A stretch of 64,000 nucleotides of DNA from Gemmatimonadaceae bacterium (GTDB lineage: Bacteria; Gemmatimonadota; Gemmatimonadetes; Gemmatimonadales; Gemmatimonadaceae): positions 17,622-81,621 of the forward strand of contig JAICWO010000020.1 in NCBI GenBank assembly GCA_025934775.1. The letters run 5' to 3'. This document shows, piece after piece, positions 46,220 to 54,625 of the stretch (position 1 is its first letter; every line of letters begins with the position of its first letter). A model generated the notes under the pieces. That model searched no databases. It was not told where the DNA came from and saw only the letters and a program-made list of their open reading frames with translations. The position numbers and the translations under genes were made by a program.

Positions 46220-48154
46220 CTATGAGGTGCGATTCCAGCCGTGAAACCACTCGATGTAGCGTGCGGCAAGGAAGCCGGAAATCGCCATCTGCGTGTCCTG
46301 CTCCCATCCTGAGTTGTGATCATCTGCGCCGCGCGCCGCGAGTAAACCGCGAATCTTGGCAAAGTCAAAGTAGGACGCCAGCTCCCGCGACTGCTCCATC
46401 CTCGACAGCTCAGCCAGCAGCTGCGGTTCGAGCGACTTGACGATTCGCTGAAAATCGGGAGCCGCATGGTCGTTCAGCCGCGAGCGCGACTGAAACTCTC
46501 GTGGATAGATGTCGCGGAGCGCGGCGCACGCGAGATACCGACTGCGGCCATTTTTGACGTATAGATCCTCTGGAATGGCCAGTGCGAGCTCGACCACCCG
46601 CTTGTCATGGAACGGCCGCGTGAGCTCGAGACGGTGCGTCGCCGCGAGTGACGCGATGCTGGACGACGCCCCACTGCACACCGTACGCAACGCCTGAAGC
46701 ATTCGGCCGCGCATGTCGAATGAACGCCGGGTGCGTCCGCCACGCAGCGTACCGCCGGCCCCTCGTCCACCGAGCACGCGTCGAGCAAACTCCGCGTTGA
46801 CCGGACGATCGCCCCAGGGAGGCATATGTCTGTGCCGCACGCGTCGTGCGGCCGCGAGCATGCGTTCCGGCGCAAGTTGCAATGCGATGGCGGCAAGAGT
46901 GGAAAGCGGGTGCTCGCCGGTCATGCGCCCATGATGCCGAAATTCCGCCGCGAATCGTACCACGCGACCCTGCAGGAGAAGACGCGCCAGGGCTGCTTGG
47001 CCGCGTGGATCCAGTGTGTAGTCACCCCCATGGCCGTCCATCACGACTCGCGCGCCACGCTGGGCGATCGTCGATAGGAGTTCCCGCAACACGAACGCGT
47101 TGCTCCCGCTCGGCAGGCCCTTTTCGAGGAAGCAACGCTCGAGGTCCGAAAGCACCGAGCTCCCGTCGCGAGTCACGTAATGCACGTCGAGGTGCGGCAT
47201 GTCGCGCGCGCACATCTCCACCCAGCGTCGCGCGTGCCGGATCGATCCCCGGTAGTCCGCGGGCATGACCGAGGCGGCCGCGATCAGGTGTTGGCCACGT
47301 CGCGAGACCACTGGCCCGGCCAGCCCCGCGATCGCGGTGCTATCGAATCCGCCGCTGAACACCAATCCCGGACTCGTCGCCGCGCGTCGCACTCGGCACT
47401 CGACCGCCTCCCCAAGCACCCGCCGATATGCCCCCACGTAGTAGTCCTCGTCGCGCCCTTCGTGGAGTTGGTCGGCGGCGGGCTCCCAGTAGCGGCGCGT
47501 GCGGAGCGTCCCATTCAGATCGATCGTCACGACGACGCCTCCGGGGACGGCGGAGATCCCTTCGAAGAGCGTGCTCCCCGGCTCGACGCCGGGGGCCGGC
47601 AAGAGCAACTGCGCCATCGCCCCCTCGCGCAGCGCCCGCGGCACGGCGGCATGCGTCCACAGGGCATTGATCTCCGTGGCGAATACGAAGCACTCGGGCC
47701 CGCGGTAGTAGTGCACGTACCGCTGGCCCATGTGGTCGCGTGCAATCATGAGTTTTTTTGAATGAGCGCTCCAAACAGCGAACGCGAAATCGCCGAGGAG
47801 GTGCGCCGCGCAGTCGTCGCCCCACCGCCCGTAGGCGCGCAGCACGAGCGCGCTGTCGGACAATCGCGCGAGCTCGCCACGCCCGAGGTCGAACGCGTCC
47901 GCCAGCTCCTCGCGATTGTCGAGGCGCACGTCCGCGACCAGCGTGATGCCGGATGCCGCGTCACGGAGCGGCTGCGCATCGTATCGATCCTCGACCACGA
48001 CGCGCATCAGCCCATGGCCGAGGCCCGCGACTCCCTCATCGGCGATGCGGTGCCCGTCCGGCGCGCGGCGGGCGAGCGACGATGCCATGCGTTCAAGCTC
48101 TTGCCGGGCGACCACCCGTCCGTCGAAGCGAAGCACGCCGAAAATCGCGCTCAT
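46220..48154 (-). CDS. Lasso peptide cyclase, C protein (asparagine-synthetase-like)
   Basis: A 644-residue Asn-synthetase-B-like enzyme that adenylates the side-chain carboxylate of the core (here Glu50) and closes the isopeptide macrolactam. The N-terminal glutaminase-like domain (SAIFGVLRFDGRVVARQELE) has Ser in place of the Cys2 nucleophile, so no glutamine-derived ammonia is made, as expected for lasso cyclases. The synthetase PP-loop is PGLVFSGGFDSTAIAGLAG (about residue 266), with MDGHGGDY further on. The ATG at 48154 overlaps the stop of the upstream NTase-methyltransferase gene (ATGA). Its 3' end converges with the precursor gene, 28 nt apart. Confidence 0.9.
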   Translation of the reverse strand: MSAIFGVLRFDGRVVARQELERMASSLARRAPDGHRIADEGVAGLGHGLMRVVVEDRYDAQPLRDAASGITLVADVRLDNREELADAFDLGRGELARLSDSALVLRAYGRWGDDCAAHLLGDFAFAVWSAHSKKLMIARDHMGQRYVHYYRGPECFVFATEINALWTHAAVPRALREGAMAQLLLPAPGVEPGSTLFEGISAVPGGVVVTIDLNGTLRTRRYWEPAADQLHEGRDEDYYVGAYRRVLGEAVECRVRRAATSPGLVFSGGFDSTAIAGLAGPVVSRRGQHLIAAASVMPADYRGSIRHARRWVEMCARDMPHLDVHYVTRDGSSVLSDLERCFLEKGLPSGSNAFVLRELLSTIAQRGARVVMDGHGGDYTLDPRGQAALARLLLQGRVVRFAAEFRHHGRMTGEHPLSTLAAIALQLAPERMLAAARRVRHRHMPPWGDRPVNAEFARRVLGGRGAGGTLRGGRTRRSFDMRGRMLQALRTVCSGASSSIASLAATHRLELTRPFHDKRVVELALAIPEDLYVKNGRSRYLACAALRDIYPREFQSRSRLNDHAAPDFQRIVKSLEPQLLAELSRMEQSRELASYFDFAKIRGLLAARGADDHNSGWEQDTQMAISGFLAARYIEWFHGWNRTS

Positions 48155-49665
48155 GCGACGCCCTCGCGCCGCGACGGCCCAGGATCGGGGACCGTCCAGA
48201 GCTGAATGAACCGCGGACGTCCGTGCACCGACATGATCTCGATGGCATCGGGCGGCCAATCGGGGAACGACACGTTGTGTCCGACGATGCGCGTACCCGG
48301 CCGCAACGTTGGAACGATGTCACGACGAATCCGGTGCAGGGCGAACGGTTCCATGTACAGACAGACGACGGTCGCGTCGCACAGATCGACATCGAATACG
48401 TCGGCATTGATGAAGCGCACACGCTGTGCGAGCTCCGGCTCGAGCGCGGCGCGATTGCGACCTGCCCGTGCGATGAGATCTTCGTTCAGATCCACGCCGA
48501 CACCGCGCGCGCCGAATCGCGCGGCGGCACAGAGCACGACTCGGCCATCGCCGCAACCGAGATCGTAGACGACGTCGTCTGGAGTCGTTCGCGCGATCCG
48601 AAGCATGCATTCTACGATGGGCATGCTCGTCGGCGTGAACGCGCCAAGCGCCCGCGCTCCGATACCGTGCGCCGCCAGCCGTTGCTCGGTCGCGGCCAGT
48701 CGCTCGAGCGATCGATTCGTCGTGGCGAGTGACGGCCGGCCCGCCACAGACATCGCTCGGTCGCCGAGCAGCGGATCCTGGACGAACCGCGCCGCGATCG
48801 AGGGTGGCAGATCGTGTTCGAACAGCACGCAGCTCGCCGCCACACCGATGAGGAACTGGGCTTCAGCGCCGCACGCGATCGCTGTAGCGAGCGCGTCATG
48901 CCAATCCAAATCCGAAAGCCGGCCGCCGAGCACGAGCAAGTCCAGAGCGTCGGCAAGCGGAAGCGATTGCGCAGACGCAATGCGTGTCGCCAGCGCCACA
49001 AGCCAATCGCTCGGCGCTGCAACGCGAAAGCGCACCGTTCCAATCTCGAACTGGACGGAGCGTGCGAACACGGCGTGTGGATCGAACATCGGCCATCCGA
49101 CAGCCCCGCGGCGCTCGCCGGTCTCGAGTCGCACTCGGCCGAAATCATCCCCGCTCAACTGAAGCGGATGGTCGGTATGGCCATGGGCTTCGAGCAGCGC
49201 GCGTGCGCGTTCCCGGGTTGTTGCCGGCACGAGATAGCGAGGGATGTCATCGATATCCCTGAGCGCCTTTCCGCCAAAGTAGCACTCGCTCAGCACGAGA
49301 GCAGACGTCGCCGTCATCTCCAACTCATCGGCCGCCGAACCGATCGCGGCATGAAGTCGATACAGCTTTCGCGTACGGCGCAGTCGGTCGACGACCCCGC
49401 CCGTGCGGTACGACGCGAGTTGCGCGCGCAGGGGCGCTGGACACTCCGCGCTCACCACGGAATTCGCGGCATTCGCGAGCGGCAGGAGCATTCGGTGCCG
49501 CCTGGCGAGCCAGATCGCGTGACTCCATTTGACTCGTCCGCTCAGCTCCCGGATCTCGGAGGCCACCGACCCGTCGAATGCGTGGCGCGCGCACGCGACG
49601 ACGAGCGCCTTCTCCCACCGCAGATCTCGACTGGCGTCGTGCTCCTTCGCGTCGGCGACGGCCAT
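48151..49665 (-). CDS. Fused nucleotidyltransferase-like and SAM-dependent methyltransferase protein
   Basis: A 504-residue two-domain protein. Residues 1-about 320 match the NTP_transf_5 family (WEKALVVACARHAFDGSV; LVLSECYFGGKALRDIDDIP; FDPHAVFARSVQFEIGTVRF), but the usual LKG-xxL-xxxxYg signature is degenerate (no LKG). Residues about 355-490 are a class I methyltransferase with VVYDLGCGDGRVVLCAAARF (motif I), GVGVDLNEDLI (motif II) and FINADVFDVDLCD. The ATG at 49665 is supported by AAGGA 7 nt upstream; a GTG at 49707 adds 14 residues. Coupled to the lasso cyclase gene. The methyl acceptor and whether the NTase half is active are unknown. Confidence 0.8.
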   Translation of the reverse strand: MAVADAKEHDASRDLRWEKALVVACARHAFDGSVASEIRELSGRVKWSHAIWLARRHRMLLPLANAANSVVSAECPAPLRAQLASYRTGGVVDRLRRTRKLYRLHAAIGSAADELEMTATSALVLSECYFGGKALRDIDDIPRYLVPATTRERARALLEAHGHTDHPLQLSGDDFGRVRLETGERRGAVGWPMFDPHAVFARSVQFEIGTVRFRVAAPSDWLVALATRIASAQSLPLADALDLLVLGGRLSDLDWHDALATAIACGAEAQFLIGVAASCVLFEHDLPPSIAARFVQDPLLGDRAMSVAGRPSLATTNRSLERLAATEQRLAAHGIGARALGAFTPTSMPIVECMLRIARTTPDDVVYDLGCGDGRVVLCAAARFGARGVGVDLNEDLIARAGRNRAALEPELAQRVRFINADVFDVDLCDATVVCLYMEPFALHRIRRDIVPTLRPGTRIVGHNVSFPDWPPDAIEIMSVHGRPRFIQLWTVPDPGPSRREGVA

Positions 49666-49842
49666 CCGGACGTCCTTGACTATCAATATCTGATCGGTGA
49701 GTCGCACGCGTCGATGCGCGCCGGAGAGGCGATCAAGTTAGGATGCGTCGCGAAGCGTCGCCAGCCATCTGCACGGCGCCGCCGTCGCGCGTCGTCAGCA
49801 TCCGTCGCTACCGGCGTTCATGAATTCTCGATACACTGATGC

Positions 49843-50337
49843 ATGTTCGAACAGTTGCCGTCCGACATCTCCGTGCGCGCCGAGACGCCCGACGACGCCG
49901 CTTTTCTGGAACGCCTCTTCACATCGCTCCACACGGGCGAAATGGCTGCGCTCGGCATTCCGCCAGAGATGATCGCGGCGCTTGCGAGACAACAGTACGC
50001 GAATCACCGAGAGCAGCTCCGCGGCCAATTCCCCGATGCCGATCGGTGGATCATCGTGCAGGCGGGAAGCGACGTCGGACGCGTGTGCGTGAACCGGGGC
50101 GCCGACGAGCATCATCTCGTCGAAATCGTGCTCGTGCCGGAAACGCGCGGTCGCGGGATCGGCGGCGCAATGCTGCGCGCGATTCAAGACGATGCGCGTG
50201 CCGCCCGGCGCGATCTCACGTTGCGCGTCCAGCACGGCAATCCCGCACTTCAACTGTACGTCCGGCTTGGCTTCGTCGTCGAGTGGGACGACGGGCCTTC
50301 GGCGTTCATGCGTTGGTCGCCGGACGTTGGCGAGTGA
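49843..50337 (+). CDS. GNAT family N-acetyltransferase
   Basis: A 164-residue acetyltransferase. The acetyl-CoA pyrophosphate loop is LVPETRGRGIGGAMLRAIQD (RGRGIG), the strand VEIVLVPE precedes it, and AARRDLTLRVQHGNPALQLY then VRLGFVVEWDD give the terminal motifs (N-P-A-x-x-L-Y-x-x-x-G-F). It lies divergently from the NTase-methyltransferase gene (177 nt) and overlaps the second NTase gene tail-to-tail by 32 bp. Lasso clusters such as albusnodin use acetyltransferases, so it might belong to the pathway, but GNATs are too common to assign by position. Confidence 0.8.
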   Translation: MFEQLPSDISVRAETPDDAAFLERLFTSLHTGEMAALGIPPEMIAALARQQYANHREQLRGQFPDADRWIIVQAGSDVGRVCVNRGADEHHLVEIVLVPETRGRGIGGAMLRAIQDDARAARRDLTLRVQHGNPALQLYVRLGFVVEWDDGPSAFMRWSPDVGE

Positions 50338-51499
50338 CCGCGACCTGCCTCGGCGATCTCCGGATTCGCGCCGCGAAGAGAAAGCGCGAGGAAAGCCGCA
50401 ACGGGCGAATGATGTAGTAGAGCGGCCACAGGGCGGCCGGCAGTGGCACCGCCATCATGTCGTTGGCTCGTGGCACCACGAACGCCTGCCACACACGTGC
50501 AAGGCGCGCGCGAATCGTCGCATCGGTCTGCAGCGCCGCGCGGGCGAGATCGATCGGCCGCTCGCCTGATAGGGGGTCGTGCATCAATCGGGATTGAACA
50601 CGGCTCGCCAATCGAGAGGCCCGGTGGTCGGTGCCGAGGCTCCCGTACGATACCGGCGCGCCAAGCAACGTCGTGGCGAGCTCCGCGCCCGATATCACGA
50701 GCCGCCGCACGCCCAACTCGTCCGCCCAGCGCGCAACGCGGTCCCAATCGCGCACCGCGTTCGACCGCAGCAGCTCCGCGACCGCGCACAGCCACTCCAG
50801 CCGCTCCCAGCCGTGACCCGAGCCGTGCACGCAGAGATACACGAGCAGGTCTTCCGGGCAGAGTGCCAACAACTCGGTGTCCGCGAGCGACACGCGCACC
50901 AATCGATGTGCGATGGACGGCAACTCCATGGGCGCGCTGAAGAAGGGCGAGCAGAGGCGGAAGTGCAGCTCGATCCGGATGCGACGGTCAGCGGAGCGCA
51001 GCGCCAGGTGGTGGCTGGTGTGCAATCGATCGAGATGCCGAATGAGCGACGGCTCCGTCGCGTCGTACCCTCGCGCCACGAGGCGGTCGAGCGCTCCGCC
51101 GACCTGATCGCGAGAGCACAGAATGTCGAGATCGCGTATGCGCCTGAGCGCGACCGATCCATAGACCGATTGCGCCAGCACCGGCCCTTTGAGCGGCAAC
51201 ACCGCGATACCGTGAGCGTCGAACTCACGAACGATCGTGGCGAGCTCCGACGTCAGCAGCAGATTCCGCCTTGCGATCGCGCTCGCGCCGCGGTCGAGGC
51301 GCTCGACAATAGCCTCGGGGACCGCCGGTCGAGGAATCGCGCCGGCCGAGATGTGCCGGTGCACGAGCGGCAGGCACCCGTGGAACTCGGCAACCTCCAC
51401 GATCCGGTTCCAATCCACGCCGCGATCGATCGCGTCCATCGCCGCACGCCGATCGTCCGAGCTCATGACGAGGCGCGACGTGGCGAACAGCAACCGCAT
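50306..51499 (-). CDS. Nucleotidyltransferase family protein (NTP_transf_5)
   Basis: A protein of about 397 residues with the intact family core: IVREFDAHGIAVLPLKGPVL (LKG loop) then AQSVYGSVALRRIRDLDILC with the catalytic-type Asp-x-Asp. Similar genes accompany lasso clusters of the paeninodin/pseudomycoidin class, where the nucleotidyltransferase acts after the kinase on the phosphorylated C-terminus. The start is uncertain: ATG 51499 (MRLLFATSRL) is chosen; a start within the 60 preceding codons is possible because relatives begin slightly earlier. ATG 51466 is another candidate. Separated from the other lasso genes by a convergent GNAT gene. Confidence 0.8.
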   Translation of the reverse strand: MRLLFATSRLVMSSDDRRAAMDAIDRGVDWNRIVEVAEFHGCLPLVHRHISAGAIPRPAVPEAIVERLDRGASAIARRNLLLTSELATIVREFDAHGIAVLPLKGPVLAQSVYGSVALRRIRDLDILCSRDQVGGALDRLVARGYDATEPSLIRHLDRLHTSHHLALRSADRRIRIELHFRLCSPFFSAPMELPSIAHRLVRVSLADTELLALCPEDLLVYLCVHGSGHGWERLEWLCAVAELLRSNAVRDWDRVARWADELGVRRLVISGAELATTLLGAPVSYGSLGTDHRASRLASRVQSRLMHDPLSGERPIDLARAALQTDATIRARLARVWQAFVVPRANDMMAVPLPAALWPLYYIIRPLRLSSRFLFAARIRRSPRQVAVTRQRPATNA

Positions 51500-51682
51500 C
51501 TCGGGCAGCGGAGAAATGGCTCTCAACGGAGGCGATGAGGACGGAAGGAAGACAACGGCGGCAGCATCGCCAGACGGAGCTCTCGTATGATGACGACGCG
51601 GAGGCGCGCGCGAAAGTGCCTGCACCACGCCGGCGCAAGTCCATGTTGCACGTTCGCGAACAAGCATAGTTTGTACGCTTGC

Positions 51683-53515
51683 ATGTCGTCCTCCACTCGC
51701 GTCGCCAGAGCCTGCACGGTCGCCATCGTCGGCCACGTCGATCACGGCAAGAGCACGGTGATCGGCCGGCTCCTCGCCGACACCGGCTCGCTCCCCGACG
51801 GCAAGCTCGACGCCGTCGCCGCGCACTGCCGCCGCGCGTCGCAGCCGTTCGAGTACGCGTACCTCGTCGACGCCCTTCGTGACGAGCGCGCGCAGGGGAT
51901 CACGATCGACGCGGCGCGGATCTTCTTTCGCTCCGCGGCACGCGACTACCAGATCATCGACGCGCCCGGCCACGTGGAGTTCGTCCGCAACATGATCACG
52001 GGCGCCGCGCGGGCCGCGGCGGCGCTCCTCGTGGTCGATGCTGAAGATGGTATTCAAGAAAACTCACGGCGCCACGCCTGGCTGCTCGCCATGCTCGGCG
52101 TGCGCCAGCTCGCGGTGCTCGTGAATAAAATGGACCGTGTCGCGCGCGGCGAGCATGCGTTCGCCGGGCGGGAGCGCGCGATTCGCGAGATGCTCGCCGA
52201 GCGCGGCATCACCCCGGCGTGCGTCATCCCGGTGGTCGCTCGCGACGGCGACAACCTGGCGCGGCGGTCGGAGACGATGCCCTGGTACTCGGGGCCTACG
52301 CTCCTCGAGGCGCTCGACGCGTTCGACCCCGAGCCGCCGGCGACGCATCTGCCCTTCCGCATGCCCGTGCAGGATGTCTACAAGCGCGATCTCGACGGCG
52401 GATTGCGCCGCGTGCTCGCCGGCACGGTGGCGAGCGGATGCATCGCGGTGGGCGACGAGATCGTCGTGCATCCCTCCGGCAAGCGGAGCCGGGTCGCGCG
52501 CATCGCGCAGTTCCCCACCACGTCGACTGAAGCGGCAGCCGGAGAGGCGGTCGGCCTCACGCTCGAGGATCAGTTGTACGTCCAGCGCGGCGCGCTCCTC
52601 TCGCGCGCCGCGGAGCCGGCGCCGAGCATCGCGGCGCGAATCCGGGCGTCGCTCTTCTGGCTCTCGCGCACGCCGATGGTCAAGGGCAAGACGTATGTCG
52701 TGAAGCTCGGCACGGCGCGCGTCACGGCGCGCGTGACGGAGATTCGCCAGCTCATGGACACCGACGGCGCACCGGTCGAGCGGCACGGCGATTCGATCGG
52801 GCACAATCAAGTCGCCGACTGCGTGCTCGACCTGGACGCACCGCTCGCCTGCGACGAGGCTGACGTGATCGGTGAGACCTCGCGCTTCGTCGTGGTCGAC
52901 GATCATGCGATCCGCGGCGGCGGCATCGTGCGCGAAGCGCTCGGCGCCGCGAACGACCGTTCGACCGAGAGCGCCGCCTCCCGCGGCGCGGTGCTCTGGC
53001 TGACCGGATTGTCCGGCGCGGGCAAGAGCACGCTCGCGACGTGGCTCGAGTCCGAGCTGCTGCAGCAGGGGCACCGGGTCGAGCGCCTCGACGGCGACAC
53101 ACTCCGCCATCTGCTCCCGGGCGTCGGCTTCTCGCGCGCCGAGCGCGACGCGCACATTCAGCGGGTCGGGCATCTGGCGAGCCGCCTCGAGCACCACGGC
53201 GTGATCGTCATCGCGGCGTTCATCTCGCCGTATGCCGCCGCGCGCGAGTTCGTGCGCGGCATCTGCGACAACTTCATAGAAGTCTATATCTCGACGCCGC
53301 TCGCCGAGTGCGAGCGCCGCGATCCCAAGGGCCTCTACTCGCGCGCGCGGCGCGGCGAGATCGAGCACTTCACCGGGATCGACGATCCGTTCGAGCCGCC
53401 GTCGCGGGCCGAGATCGTGCTCGACACCACCGGGCTGACCGTCGAGGAGGCCGGCAGCGCGATCCTCGATTACCTGGCACAGCGAAACGGAGCACACGAT
53501 GGATCATCTCGCTGA
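51683..53515 (+). CDS. cysNC: Bifunctional sulfate adenylyltransferase subunit 1 / APS kinase (CysNC)
   Basis: A 610-residue fusion. The N-terminal EF-Tu-like GTPase has [20 protein letters not shown] (residues 14-33), [30 protein letters not shown] and NKMD, and drives ATP sulfurylase; the C-terminal APS kinase begins [20 protein letters not shown] (about residue 438) with [12 protein letters not shown]. It makes PAPS from APS. Start ATG 51683 ([10 protein letters not shown]) gives a standard N-terminus; no ribosome binding site is evident. cysD follows with a 17-nt overlap, reversed from the usual cysD-cysN order. No PAPS reductase or sulfite reductase genes are near. Confidence 0.92.
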   Translation: MSSSTRVARACTVAIVGHVDHGKSTVIGRLLADTGSLPDGKLDAVAAHCRRASQPFEYAYLVDALRDERAQGITIDAARIFFRSAARDYQIIDAPGHVEFVRNMITGAARAAAALLVVDAEDGIQENSRRHAWLLAMLGVRQLAVLVNKMDRVARGEHAFAGRERAIREMLAERGITPACVIPVVARDGDNLARRSETMPWYSGPTLLEALDAFDPEPPATHLPFRMPVQDVYKRDLDGGLRRVLAGTVASGCIAVGDEIVVHPSGKRSRVARIAQFPTTSTEAAAGEAVGLTLEDQLYVQRGALLSRAAEPAPSIAARIRASLFWLSRTPMVKGKTYVVKLGTARVTARVTEIRQLMDTDGAPVERHGDSIGHNQVADCVLDLDAPLACDEADVIGETSRFVVVDDHAIRGGGIVREALGAANDRSTESAASRGAVLWLTGLSGAGKSTLATWLESELLQQGHRVERLDGDTLRHLLPGVGFSRAERDAHIQRVGHLASRLEHHGVIVIAAFISPYAAAREFVRGICDNFIEVYISTPLAECERRDPKGLYSRARRGEIEHFTGIDDPFEPPSRAEIVLDTTGLTVEEAGSAILDYLAQRNGAHDGSSR

Positions 53516-54380
53516 GCTCGAGGCGCGCAGCATCCACATCCTTCGCGAAGCGCGCGCGAACTTTCGACGACTCGCCATGCTCTGGTCCGTGGGCAAGGAC
53601 AGTACGGTGCTGCTCTGGCTCGCTCGCAAGGCATTCCTCGGCGAGGTGCCGTTTCCGCTCGTACACATCGACACGAGCTTCAAGATTCCGGAGATGATCC
53701 GCTACCGCGACCAGCTCACTGCGGAGTGGAAGCTCGACATGATCTGGGCGCGCAACGACGCGGCGCTCGCGAGCAAGCGCACCTTTCCCGATGGCGCCGT
53801 GGACCGGCTCACCTGCTGTCGTCTGCTGAAGACGGACGCGCTCAAGCAGGCGCTCTCCGGCGCCGGCGAGCGGCATCGATTCAATCACGACACCCACCGC
53901 TACGAGATCGAAGCCGCGCCGGAGCCGTTCACGGGTGTGATCGTGGGGCTGCGTGCCGACGAAGAAGGCAGCCGATCGAAGGAACGCTACTTCTCTCCGC
54001 GCGGCACGGACGCCGGCTGGGACATTGGCGAGCAGCCGCCGGAATTCTGGAATCAGTACAACACGGAGTTCGCGCCGGGCACGCACGTGCGCATCCACCC
54101 GCTGCTCGACTGGACGGAAGCGAACGTGTGGGAGTACATCGCGCGCGAGTCGATCCCGGTCGTGCCGCTCTACTTCGACGACGGCACGGGACGCCGCTAC
54201 CGCTCACTCGGCTGCGCGCCATGCACGAACCCGGTCGAATCGAGCGCGACGTCGGCCGAGGAGATCGTCGTGGAGCTGACGCGCGGCAAGTTCGCCCGCG
54301 TGGCGGAGCGCGCCGGGAGGGCGCAGGACCTCGAGGATGGAGGCGGGTTGGAGACGTTGAGGAGGGGGGGATACATGTAG
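53499..54380 (+). CDS. cysD: Sulfate adenylyltransferase subunit 2 (CysD)
   Basis: A 293-residue PP-loop ATP pyrophosphatase that forms adenylyl sulfate with CysN. The PP-loop is [20 protein letters not shown] (Ser30-Val-Gly-Lys-Asp-Ser35) and the signature [20 protein letters not shown] follows at about 148-167; [16 protein letters not shown] and the terminal [10 protein letters not shown] are typical. It overlaps cysNC by 17 nt. Together the pair converts sulfate and ATP to PAPS, the donor for the three sulfotransferases encoded 10-18 kb upstream; general sulfur assimilation is the alternative role. Confidence 0.93.
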   Translation: MDHLAELEARSIHILREARANFRRLAMLWSVGKDSTVLLWLARKAFLGEVPFPLVHIDTSFKIPEMIRYRDQLTAEWKLDMIWARNDAALASKRTFPDGAVDRLTCCRLLKTDALKQALSGAGERHRFNHDTHRYEIEAAPEPFTGVIVGLRADEEGSRSKERYFSPRGTDAGWDIGEQPPEFWNQYNTEFAPGTHVRIHPLLDWTEANVWEYIARESIPVVPLYFDDGTGRRYRSLGCAPCTNPVESSATSAEEIVVELTRGKFARVAERAGRAQDLEDGGGLETLRRGGYM

Positions 54381-54429
54381 GTTGAAGGCGCGTACTGCCT
54401 CGGGCGGGCGGCGGGGTATCGGTGCAGCG

Positions 54430-54585
54430 ATCGCGACGTCGCAGACTCAGACCAGTCTCGAGATCGCGAGACTCGAGACGGCCAGACGCGAGTCAGATTG
54501 TGCATCGCGCAGCGGCACAATCTGACTCACTTCTCGAATCTCGCGTCTGGAAGTCTCGACACTGGTCTCAGGCAGCGACGTCGAG
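54430..54585. repeat. Nested imperfect palindrome after cysD
   Basis: The centre is a perfect 14-bp stem (GAGTCAGATTGTGC, 54490-54503; complement 54515-54528). Outer arms also match, CCAGACGCGAG (54482-54492) with CTCGCGTCTGG (54540-54550) and GCGACGTCG (54433-54441) with an inverted copy near 54575-54583. The whole lies between convergent cysD and the M28 peptidase gene and could act as a bidirectional terminator or be a MITE-like relic. No gene is seen in 54381-54625. Confidence 0.6.
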
Positions 54586-54625
54586 ATCTCGACAAGTCAC
54601 GCCGAAACTCGCCCGCCCCGCGCCC

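Noticed and set aside
46025..46225. Alternative plus-strand frame over the lasso precursor (66 codons, Arg/Ser-rich)
   Set aside because: It lacks the WxxP leader pattern and any ring-closing layout; the frame at 46000-46191 has both plus a ribosome binding site.
51652..51661. GTTCGCGAAC palindrome before cysNC as a LexA-type site
   Set aside because: Too short and not matching known LexA consensus spacing; no SOS gene nearby.
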